Assembly: GCA_009829735.1 (NCBI GenBank)
Contig: CM020620.1
Location: 24,030,020-24,094,019 of the forward strand
Length of the DNA stretch: 64,000 bases
Source: Pyropia yezoensis
Lineage: Eukaryota > Rhodophyta > Bangiophyceae > Bangiales > Bangiaceae
Direction: 5' to 3'
Every line of letters starts with the position of its first letter. The first letter of the stretch is position 1. The translations under genes were made by a program, and so were the position numbers. Positions 52,532 through 62,744 of the stretch are shown here, in pieces. Below the pieces are notes generated by a model, which saw only the letters and a program-made list of their open reading frames with translations, did not search any database and was not told where the DNA came from.

Positions 52532-55500
52532 CCGACAATCGCCCAGGAATACGACACACAGCGGTCTGCTTCCGCTTCTCAGAAGCTGAATTTGGCCGCG
52601 TATGAAGAGTCTGGAAGACAAACTCTCGACAGTTCTCGTACAGATCCCAGGATCATTATCGAACTATTTTCGAACAGATTTGGAAATTCTCTGATGGTCG
52701 GCCTGGAAATTGTCCCAGGTAGGATAGGCCGGTTACTTCGTCATAAAGTACGATGGGGTTCAGAGGATCGCCCCTGACATTCCTGGCGTTTCCAATCAGG
52801 TACAATCTATCAGGTCTCTCCTGACGTCGAAATTGAATATGAGGTGTACTCTTCCGTTGACTCGTCGGATGTGGACGTGAAGATTTCTTGAACGTGATGC
52901 CGTCAAATCATGTCGATTGCTTCTGCCAGCTTCATCGCTGAGTGCCTAATTCTGGCCGATCCAGAGAAAAATACAAACGAATGGCAGATGATCAATGACA
53001 GGCCTCAGAGGTGGCCCCTTCAACGACAGCTTGTGCTAGTCCGACAATTATCAGCTCCGCATGGGGGTCTGTTGAAGAGGAAACGGAGGATCTGAGATTT
53101 TAAGGAGATTTTCCAATCCCATCGGCACCTGTTGCCAGCTCCACAAATGATCTCTGCGGACCTGCTGGGGACGCAGCATGTGATGGAGGAGACACAACCG
53201 AGATCGAACGAAAGAGCAACAGTAATCTGACCAATCAGCGTTCAGTTTGGGACTCACGGTCGCCGCAGCCAATGAGAGGCTTCGCGGGATCTCAGCGCCA
53301 CAGCACGCTCTTAGCTACTTCGCAGACACAGGCCCGCCATTGGGTCAACCTCTTGTGCATGCTCTTGTGTTCTTGTTCGGATCGCCCTAATATGGCACAT
53401 AGCAACAACCGCTGTTGGTACCAAGGCATTTTGGGGGCGACAGTCTCGAAAACTGTTCTGAGAACATATTGGGCGGCGTGTGCACTGACATGCGCCAAGC
53501 ATACCTACTTCACTGTCCTTAGAATAACGATGTGAATACGGCCGAAAGACCTTACGTGACATGAGGGTCTTTTCGCCTTACTCTGACTGATTGTTCGGAA
53601 GTCGGACCACCTATCCCGCGGCGTGGGGTCATGGCCGCGCGCTGCGCCACCTCGTGATTCTGCCTTCGAGCCGCGCGTGCGTGGGCCGCTGGCTGCCGGA
53701 GAGGTGGGCGGGGTGAAAGCATATAGAGGCGCCCTCCCCACCACCCCCGGAGCCCCGTGGTGTTGCTCAGCCTACTCTGCGGTGGCGTCCGTGCGAGTTC
53801 TTTGCGGTTGTATCGTAGTGGGGGGCGCAGATGGGTGCGCTTTGTCCAAGTGGCACGTAGCTCACCTGCTGGTAAAGAGAAAAAAAAAAAACACTGCCGG
53901 CTTGCACGCACCCCACCGCACCGAACCGACCTCACGGGCACACCCAACGCCTATTCCACGCACTCACCCCCACACGTGCTAATCAGCGGTCGCTGTGCTC
54001 GCTCGTATGTAACGCGCGCGTCGTGGGAGAGGGCGCGCCGCGTGAGAGCGATCAGCGTGGCCCGCGGGAGTCATCGGTGATCGACTTCGATAGGTGTCCG
54101 ACACGTGTTATGCCATGAGTTTTTAACATATTAAATTGACTCAATAGGCCAGTTCGACGGGCGCTTGACGCGAATCGAACTGTTCTACTTGCGCGCCCCA
54201 GGATTGATCACACCGCAAAAGCGCCTGTCAACCGCTCACGAAAAAGAAATAGTATGCAAGCGCGGCAGAGTGGGCTGAACGATTCAGATTGCCACCATGC
54301 ATGTTCTTATTGGCGAGCCACTGCTCCTTGGAATAGTACACTAAGTCCCTGCTGGGATTGATGTTCAATAGTTTGGAAAGCAGCCAATTTATGGTGTACA
54401 AATTATTTCTGCGAGTTGACCAGCAACACTTATCAACAATACTAGCATAGTAGAATGTCTCCGCACTTTCTGAAATCAGTTCTGAGGACTATTGCATGAA
54501 CTTCGGCTCGCTGAAACTCAATATCCTCATTGTGCGATACGGAGAATAGTTCATGATACAGTTAATTATACTTTTTCAACGTTGCGCAAACTTAACTGAC
54601 TGAGAACCGCCCATGAGATGGTCCGAGAAATGTACTCAGGATTGAAGGCGAGACTGTTCTGGGGACCGTCCCAGCTACCAATCGTTATCGTTAGTGTTTG
54701 TATAGTCTTGCAAGATATATATCGAACCGTATAAGAACACACGTGCATGGGGAGGGGTCGTGACATAGGGTTGCACATCACGCCCTTGGTGTGTTGAATG
54801 TCCCGCGTCAGGCGAGTTGTACACGTGTTTTAGGGCGCGTCACGCCTCACGCCCATCCTTGAGGGGCGTCTTATCCGTGCTTTAGATAAATGATAATGCA
54901 GCCGTTCTTTTCCTGGCAAATCTTGTGCACAGAAGCGACGGGCGTCATTTCGCGAGGCGCGGATTGTCAGCTCCTTGTAAGTCTTGCACCCACGACTGAC
55001 AACTTGCCCTCCCTGCCAAGCACGCTGAGGCTGTTCGTACTGAGCCTTGCCTCTGTCGATGCGCGCCATCTCGAAGGTGGTGGTAAGAAGGTGCAAATGA
55101 GATCGGCCAGGCCGCGTCGCCGGGGGACCGAGCACGAAGATAGAAGGGGACGGCTACCGAATGCTTCGAGGTGGCGCGCCGAGGAGGTGAACAAGGCCTA
55201 ATCTACTAAAGAAAAAGGTACGTAAAAAGTGCTACTTCACGAACATGGGGGGCCACATAATACCTAGAGGAAAAGCGTTTCATGTGTTTTACGTGTTTTG
55301 CGTGCTCTAACACGTGTTCTACGTGGTCACGCCTCACGCCTAGGCCCCGCGCGAGTTGCGCAACGCATGTGCTGTATCCTTCGTTTTTTTTGAACGCTTC
55401 TCCTGCGCTTCAAGCCACCGCGCGTCCTACGCGGAGGGGGCCTCGACGTCGGCGGTTACGCCCATTTATTGAACGCAGGCAAAGTCATCCGGGAGGAGTG

Positions 55501-56494
55501 GCGCGCAATGCCGCCCCCGCTGCTCGCTAACTGCTGGTTGAAAGCTAAGCTGCTTTAGCCAAAGGCTGTTGCAGAGGTGCGTCGGCAAGTTCATGGAGAG
55601 ATGTCTGCTGCCGATAACACCCACGCGGATGAGTCTGACATCGTGTCTTTCATGGCCAACACCACCACCACCGAAGACTTCGTGGACATTGCGGCACCTG
55701 ATGTATCGAGACCTGATTTTCCGTGGCTGGCAGCCGAGGATGTCGTTGAGCCAATTAAAGAGACGGTAGACATGGTATTGAATGGGGTAGAAGAAGGCGA
55801 GGGAGAGCAGTGTGTGCAATTCCTATTTTTGACTGTTATGACGCCGGCGAGCTGTAGACGCACTAGCGCACCCACGAGCCCCCGGCCCCTGTATAACCTC
55901 TTTTCGCTAGCCCAGCCTGGATTGAGAGCTCAGGCACCCGTTTTGCCAGCCGCCAGTCGTGATCCACCGTAAATGTAGTGCAATTATGCCAACCACGTGT
56001 ACAAAGTAGCTGTACGGTACGGTTCGCCAGGAACACTCGTCGGAACTGGAGTGCGCCACTTGTTGGCGGGACCCTGTCATTCAAAAGCGTACACCCCTGT
56101 ATTCGAAACTGACCCGAGGCCAGCATGTGTGGCGCATGACGATAGAAACCTCTAGTTCTTTGGCTTTGAACATGTTTGAGTTAGCCATACTGCCAGGACC
56201 GGGGTTCCGAGATCTGTCGATTGAGCTACATTCCGTCCGTTGTACTCCACTTCCACGAAAAATATACTGGAGTTAGTCAAATGTGAACATTTTTTGTACT
56301 TTAGCGGTCGTCAAGAACATGAAGGACCTTTAGGCTGTGGGTCCCGCGCGAGAAACGGTCGCGAAACTCGGTTGGTCGATGCTTTGCCTAGTGCGTGTCC
56401 ACTTGGCGCCGAGAAAGCGCGCCAAAACAGCAAGCCTGGCGCCCCACTTGCATCCCTCCCCGCGACACCTCCACGGTGGCCAAACGGGAGGCAC
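52532..56494. other. Intergenic DNA, nothing confidently assigned
   Basis: Comparatively AT-rich. 52532-53550 has no similarity I can see to retroelement sequence. 53600-54080 is GC-rich with a TATA-like GCATATAGAGG at 53717 and a 13-A run at 53880-53892. 54100-54800 is the most AT-rich part of the window and has no frame. Related motif clusters occur at 54817-54870 and 55280-55345. Small frames such as 55577-55972 (acidic, Thr-rich start) have no recognisable family. Confidence 0.4.
54817..55345. repeat. Two related CACGTG-containing motif clusters
   Basis: 54817-54860 and 55308-55345 share ACACGTGTTYT followed within about 10 bases by TCACGCCTCACGCC. The second is preceded by near-tandem TGTGTTTTACG, TGTTTTGCG and TGCTCTAACA units (55280-55310). 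CACGTG is also present at 54103. They could be dispersed repeat ends or clustered G-box sites. Confidence 0.35.
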
Positions 56495-58364
56495 ATGAGG
56501 CGGCTTGGCCCTATTGCGTCACCTGTGACGGACCATGCCGCTCTCGCGGCGCTCGTTTCCGCATCTTTTACCATGGAGCCGTATACCACGGGCGCTATCT
56601 CGCGCGAGTCTCCTCGGCTCACCACCACCCCCGTGACTGGGCCAGGCTCTCACTTCCCCAGCCTGCTGACGCCCTCACCCTCGTCGCCACCAGTGACTTT
56701 GCGCCCCCCCCCTCTCCGCCCCATCTTTGCGTCACCCTTTCTGATGGCTTCCTTTCCTGTGTCGGCCCAGCAGGTGTCTCTCTCTCCGACGCCTCCCTTG
56801 CAGGCAGTGGTACGGCTGGAGCGTCCCCGCTTGGTGTCGCCCCTCTCGCACTTCGATGCGCGCCTGCCGGTGTCCGATGCGCGGGCAAAGTCCCGACCTG
56901 TACCGCTTCTGCCGGCAGCCACCGCCGTGTTTCGTTCCCCACTCTCGGCACCTCCCCCGACAGCCCCTTGTCTGCCGGTGCTCGCGTCAGGCGAGACCAC
57001 CTCGGTGGCGAGCCTGGCGGTCGAGCCCAAGACTGGCTCCACGGCACTGGCAAGCCCTCTTCCATCGGCACCTGCACGTGATACTCCGTCGGGTGGCGCC
57101 CACGAGCTCGGTGAGGGCGACATGGGCAACCTGGGAAAGCGTGACGTCGTGCCCCTCCCATTTGTACGGAAGCTGCGCTTGCACATGGACTCCTGCTCTT
57201 GTACGAACAAGTCTCAATTCTTGTTTGGTGGTCTGGGACTGATGCTGTCCGTAGGGCTGCTGGATTGCGCGATGGTGGTCATCATGGTAGTGGGACACAC
57301 AATGTTTGGCCCGGACCGTGTCGCGCGGCAGCTAGCAGGGCACTACAACCAGGCCGACGCGTTCAACCACGGGCAGCTCGTGCGCCTCATGACCCCGTAT
57401 GCCACCGCGGGGGCCTACGGTGATGAGGTGCTGCATACCTGGAAGGCAGGAACCGAGAAGCTGTTCGCGCCAGTTAACCACATCATGTCGTACCGCGGGA
57501 TTCTGCTCTTGGCTGACGACGGCAAGGTTCATCTGGGCAAACCCGCTAACCCCGGCGCGTCCGAGTTTGAGCCGTTTGAAGATTCTTGTCCGCTGTGCGA
57601 GGACACAACGCTGATGCTTGAGTGCAATCGCGCAGCCTACAGGAGCCTCAAGGAGGACGTTATGCCTTCGTTGCGCGACAAAAGAGTACCACGGGGTTGG
57701 TCGGGCTGCCGTGTCCGAGAGGTGCCAGGACTCTGATGGCGCTCTGTTGCTGCCTGACGCCGTGCCGCACTGCCGATGGGTGCGTCTTTTCACCCGGCGG
57801 CATGCAAACGAGTCGTACCGGCGAGAGCAGGTGCGCTGGATGAAGGACACGTCTGTCACCGCCGTGAATGCGGCGCTGACGTCGGTCTGTCCGTACCGGG
57901 ACCATCCTTAGCTGCAAAAGGAGGCTTATGGTACCAAGGCCAAGAGCACGTGTGAGATGTACGCCAAGTACGTGTCGCGCGAGTACGTCCCCGACCGATT
58001 TCATGTCTCTAGTCGCGGCGGAGCGACGCAGCCGACGTCGTTGTCAGATTTGGTCGTGTCTGGCGCGGGTGCGGCGTCGCAGCCAGCGACGCTGACCTCG
58101 ACGCAGGCTAGCCAGACAGAGGGGGGCGGCTCTGGGGTGGGCGTGCCCAGGAAGGTGCGATGGTCCGCCCCTGCGCACTTGGCACCCTTGGTGGTGGCCT
58201 TGCTCGGGCCCCCATTTATGGGAGAGCTGCCGAAGAAGCTGGCGGGGTGGACACAACTGGCGGCGAAGATGCCCGCGCCGTCGGCAGGGAAGGAGTGGGA
58301 CGTGGAGACTCTCAAGCGGCATGCCAAGGGGTTTGCGGAAGAGTGGGCCGACATCCGTGGGTAA
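56495..58364 (+). pseudogene. Broken gene for a Pro/Ser-rich protein with one transmembrane segment
   Basis: The plus frame from ATG 56495 (MRRLGPIASPVTDHAAL) runs to TGA 57736; the same frame is open upstream from 56240 without an ATG. About 220 residues of Pro/Ser/Ala/Leu-rich sequence are followed by a Cys pair (SCSCTNKS), one hydrophobic helix (FLFGGLGLMLSVGLLDCAMV, near 57222-57300), then a soluble domain with SCPLCEDTT. Around 57650-57720 the coding signal moves to another frame (57618-57911), is stopped by TAG 57909-57911 and continues to TAA 58362-58364 (MYAKYVSREYVPDRFHVSS onward). It is one decayed gene, or one with sequencing errors. The family is not recognised. It converges on gene X. 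Confidence 0.4.
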
Positions 58365-58905
58365 GTTGACGCAGGCAACTGAAAGGCGATCTCCATGTTG
58401 GCTGGATTCTTAGAAGTTCTTTTTTTTTGTGTTTAAGAGCGTGGTTGTCGAGACGCAGTTTGTCGATGGGGTCCAGTAGCGTGAGTATCGACTCCAGCGC
58501 TGGCTCAGAGCACGACGGGCACTTTTTTGTGACGCAGGATTCGACATATCGTCTTTCGAACACAGCATGACGCGGGGGACTCAAATGTACACAGCCATGC
58601 GCTAACGAAGCAAACGTCTTCTCTCTGTACTCCGTGGAGGACCCACCGGTGGTTGCGCTTCAAGAAGCGCAAGGCTGCAATAGTCACGTACTCATCTGAA
58701 TGCATCCAAAAAGCTCTCTACACGCAATGACCCACCACGACATCAACCTTAGAAGAGCACGGGATGCTACAGCGCCTTCTCAGAGCCACTTAGAGGCCCT
58801 TCAGGGCCGAACCCAGTGCGAAACAGGGGGGGAACCCCGTCATTAAGCTGGACGCGACCGAGAAGCATGTCAGCCAGCGTCGAGGGCGTGTCGTTCGAGG
58901 ACTTG
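58365..58905. other. Intergenic, between two convergent genes
   Basis: No supported frame. It contains a T9 run at 58423-58431. Both neighbours point into it, so it should hold their 3' ends. Confidence 0.4.
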
Positions 58906-61572
58906 CTACCTCCGACGCGCTCGCTGCGACTGTACACCAGGTTGCGCGAAAAAGCGCGATGGACCGGTCGTACCCCCGCAACTCTCTGCGCAAAAGATGT
59001 GCACGAAGTGTGTCTCTCCGGACATGAAGTAAGTCGGGCTCGGCTGAGGCGAGCGGTTCCATGACGGGACACTCTTGTCCTGCTGGTAGTCTGACGAGAT
59101 GTCAAGCCATTCCCCGCTCGCCCGTCTAATGAATTCTTCGTTCGCGTGCGACGGACGGTCAGACGGTCTCACCACCGTACGCCAGCTGCTCACCACGTCG
59201 AGGAACGAGCTAGCCAGATCCTCGTACCGCTTGGCCGCACCACCGATGCACTGCCTGCCATACTCAAGCGCAGAGCTGGCCTCCTTCTTGTGTCGCTCGA
59301 GGGCCCCCTCGAGATCAGCGATTACTGCGCGGTTGGCTCGAACCGCGTCCTGGCGGCCGACCGTCGCCTGGTCATTCTGCTGCAGGTGCCTCTTGAGTGC
59401 TTGTCTCTCTGAATGGACGTCCGCAGCGAGAAGGAGACAGGTGGAGCACGCATCTGTTTCTTGAGGATAGAGGGTGGTATGTTCGTCCGTCGGCACAAAG
59501 CAGCCGTCGACACACTTGGTGTGGCAAAAACCACTTGCACACACGACACTCAAACTGGGGCGGTGTACAAGGGCTGCCTCCCGTGTCGGGGGAACCGGAA
59601 GAAGTGCAAGTCGCACACACTCTGTCCCTGTTGTGGGGCAAACCCCCCACTGACAAACAAGAGGATGGTGTGTGGTCCAACAGTTTCTTGGTCGGGACGG
59701 GGACGCAGGGCCAAGCCCCGCTGTCCCTCCCCTTATCCCCCCAGGGTCCCCTCAGAATCTCGCCACTCAGAATCTCCCACCCCAGCACCTGCCCACCGGG
59801 CCACACGAGAATTCAAGACGATGAATGCAGAAAACCCTCAAATCCAAGTTGGATTTACTACTAAGCTAACTATCCCAAACTTAGGGAATATGGACCCAAA
59901 TGCAGGGGGAGGAACGGATCAGGCTAGTGGCCTGTCGCCCCTTGCATGGCACGTGTTGCCCCCCTACCTGGTGGTCAATACTGCCACATTTGGCAGACCC
60001 GAAGTGCAATGGCAGCCAGCGCGAAGGAATGTCCTTGTGGACCATTGGAAGGCCTGTGGCGACGAGGGCTTGGTTGAACGAGGTAGAAAAGGAAAGACGC
60101 GTGTCGTCGCTCCGAGTTGTCTCGCGCAGCACTGCCCACTTAGCGTCGAGGTAGTACACGGCCCCATGGAACCGCCCATACTTGTCCGCAGTGCGGCAGG
60201 TTGGAGAGCGGTGCGCATGAACAAAAGCCAGAAACTGCTGCTGCTGCGCAACCTTCGTCCTGTTTGAGGGCATGCCAGAGAGTCCGTGCCCGGTTGGGCA
60301 GAAGATGTCAAACATGTACGTCATCGGGCACGACTGGAAGAACTTTCGGGTGGACAGTAGGCACTCGGATGGGCAGCGGATGCAGGAGATGAGCGTGTCC
60401 GCCATAGTGCTGGAGGCCACGTCGCTCTTGGACATCCGCCGCAAGGGCACCTGCGCCATCTCAATCGCTCACTTTTGGTACTTCGCCAGCCACCAGTTCG
60501 AGACATGGAGGTGCTCGCGAGCACAACGTTCGTGGACGACCCAGTTGCCTCTCCCGTCAAAAAGCACCGCGACAAAAACAGCACCCAGCCTTGCATAATT
60601 GTAGTCGCTCTGATGACGGTCGGTGCCCCCCCGTCGCCGCTTCTCATGCGCCGTCCGCTTGGCGGCGGCAAACTGCGCATCAAAGGATTTCATCACCTCC
60701 GCACAACGGCATGCTCCTATCGGCCCCATCACCGGCGTCGCGTGACCCAATCCAGCGCCTGCCGCGGTATGAGAGGTGCTTCTCGGAGCACCATTGCTGT
60801 GTTTGGTCGGCAAGCGCAACCTCCCACTGCCTTTCGACTGCGACGCGCCAGCCAAGACCCTCTGCTTGAAGGATAGTCGAGTCGTCTTGCGCCGCTTCAA
60901 CGCCGGCACCTCTGTCTCGGCGTGGCTCCCGCCAGTCCACTCAGGGTCATCATCGCTCGCACTGTGGTCCCACTGGAGCGTGGATGACTTGTTGCTGCTG
61001 CTGCCTTGTCGCGCAGGTGCGCCACGCTCATGCCGTGAGCCATCTTCTTCCACAGCAGCACCCTCGCCATCACAGGAACTGTGCACAGCAGCGGTACCTT
61101 GTGATACGACAAGCACAGGAGGATTGTCGCCCAGGGCTTGGTGTGGCTCGCGACCCGGCCGCAGAGCGACCGCCGTCTCAGGTTGCGCCACTAAGGACGC
61201 AAAGCGTCGGGCCTGTATGGGCTTCAACCCCAACGCAGACAAATCAGCCTCGGTGACCAAGGGCAGGTCATCCACGCACTCCACCCCCAGCACGTCCGTG
61301 AATGCTGGAAGGAACTCCACAAAGCGGTGCTGCACCATCCAGGTCCGAAGGGAATCCATCGCGGCACGTCCGCAAGGACGGCACACAAGCTCTGGCTGAT
61401 GACAGCGTGCACAACCGCTGAGCCGTCTCACCTTCGATGCACGGTCGCCTGCGGCGGCACCCAAGACGGGCTCGTCGACGACAACACCGTGTTGCCCCAG
61501 GCGGCGCGCTAGACAACCTCGGCCACGCCAAGCCACCCTCGCCGGTCTTGCACGCCACCCACGCTGGCACAC
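58906..61572 (-). pseudogene. Gene X: zinc-ribbon-like + SAM-domain + coiled-coil protein, interrupted by an LTR
   Basis: Read leftward. The frame from 61572 has C-x2-C-x6-C-x2-C (CARCHQPELVCRPC), then ATG 61359 and a SAM-like domain (DSLRTWMVQHRFVEFLPAF, ending DLSALGLKPIQARRFASLV). A disordered basic region and a domain with GAVFVAVLFDGRGNWVVHER follow. TGA 60469-60471 interrupts, and the same frame goes on (ISCIRCPSECLL, GRFHGAVYYLDAKWAVL). A 469-bp LTR sits at 59520-59988. If it and one target copy are removed, the frame continues directly into VDGCFVPTDEHTTLYPQETD and a long coiled coil, ending near 58906: about 730 residues in all. SAM domains mediate protein or RNA contacts. I do not recognise the whole protein; a transposase-like or host regulatory origin are both possible. 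The N-terminal limit is unknown because the sequence changes to element D near 61575. Confidence 0.5.
59515..59993 (-). repeat. LTR of element D family inside gene X (469 bp) with target duplication
   Basis: The LTR is 59520-59988 and ends TGTGGCA...TGCCACA (7-bp inverted repeat). CTTGG precedes it (59515-59519) and TTTGG follows (59989-59993), a target duplication with one change. Gene X sequence lies on both sides, so taken alone it is a solo LTR. Confidence 0.8.
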
Positions 61573-61584
61573 ACCTCCTCTGGT

Positions 61585-62270
61585 TTACAGCTTCCCCATG
61601 ACTGCACCGCCGTCAATTGCGTCCGTGCCGACCCGCCTGTGAGAGCCCCACCTTGTCAGCGGCTGGACAGTTTCCGCGAGGAGTGGATTGACGACTCCAG
61701 TTGAGTCTCGGTCCGCCTCCGGGAGTCCACCTGAGGGGTAACCACGTTCCTCAGGGGTCTTAACCGGGGGCATGGGCGCGAGCCCATCGCCGACCAACGG
61801 AGGTCCGCCGTCCTCCGAAAGCCTAGTTGGCGACGGCTCCAAGCCAAAGTTGGCTCCAACCCGAGTGGAACCCGCGGGGACAGTCCTCACCCCTTGGGAC
61901 GTTTCCGTTGAGTGTACCACACGGTGGCCAGACTTCGGCCCACCCACATCAGAAGTGTCACCCGAGTGAACTCCCGACTGAGTCGTGGTGGCCTGTTGCC
62001 CGCCCGCACTTCCAGTCCTTCTGGCTTGAGGGACCTCTAATCCCTCTGCGACCCCAGGTAAACCCACCTGTGTCTCACCAGTATTCAAAGGCACTGAAGT
62101 ACGTGCGTCACCCGTGTACTCCCCGGACGATGGGGGGTCCGAACTAGCCATGTTGGCTGACGATCCGTATGACACGGTCCAAGTCCACCGTTCCTCTGAG
62201 ACAGAGGGCCCCCTACACCCGGGTGCACCCGGAGGTAAAGTCTACCTCTGTCCCCTGCTGCTCCACCAAA
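61585..62270 (-). mobile_element. Internal 5' fragment of element D (PBS and gag start)
   Basis: On the minus strand: PBS TGGTGGAGCAGCAGGGG (62268-62252) two bases inside the LTR at 62271, a leader of ~100 bases, then ATG 62151 (MASSDPPSSGEYTGDARTS) and a 188-residue Thr/Gly/Pro-rich frame to TAA 61585-61587. The composition and position fit the disordered N-terminus of a Ty3-type Gag. There is no capsid, pol or antisense ORF: beyond about 61575 the sequence is gene X. Confidence 0.6.
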
Positions 62271-62744
62271 TGTGGCAAAAACCACTTGCACACACGACAC
62301 CCAAACTGGGGCGGTGTACAAGGGCTGCCTCCCGTGTCGGGGGAACCGGAAGAAGTGCAAGTCGCACACACTCTGTCCCTGTTGTGGGGCAAACCCCCCA
62401 CTGACAAACAAGAGGATGGTGTGTGGTCCAACAGTTTCTTGGTCGGGACGGGGACGCAGGGCCAAGCCCCGCTGTCCCTCCCCTTATCCCCCCAGGGTCC
62501 CCTCAGAATCTCGCCACTCAGAATCTCCCACCCCAGCACCTGCCCACCGGGCCACACGAGAATTCAAGACGATGAATGCAGAAAACCCTCAAATCCAAGT
62601 TGGATTTACTACTAAGCTAACTATCCCAAACTTAGGGAATATGGACCCAAATGCAGGGGGAGGAACGGATCAGGCTAGTGGCCTGTCGCCCCTTGCATGG
62701 CACGTGTTGCCCCCCTACCTGGTGGTCAATACTGCCACACTTGG
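62271..62744 (-). repeat. 5' LTR of element D (469 bp) with right target duplication
   Basis: 62271-62739 with TGTGGCA...TGCCACA ends, almost identical to 59520-59988 (one clear difference seen, C for T near 62301). CTTGG at 62740-62744 matches CTTGG at 59515-59519 exactly, so the outer flanks of the two LTRs behave like those of one insertion. Confidence 0.85.

Noticed and set aside
54150..54215. Possible tRNA around the GAATCGAACTG near 54170
   Set aside because: The T-loop-like string is present, but the neighbouring stems do not pair.
56140..56240. tRNA-like stretch on the minus strand (GTAGCTCAAT near 56220)
   Set aside because: No closing acceptor stem or proper T-arm could be formed.
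59520..61572. A >1.7-kb LTR containing a SAM-domain gene
   Set aside because: The repeat at 41131-41598 shows that the LTR is only ~469 bp with 7-bp inverted ends; the rest is gene X flank, in phase with sequence on the other side of the LTR.
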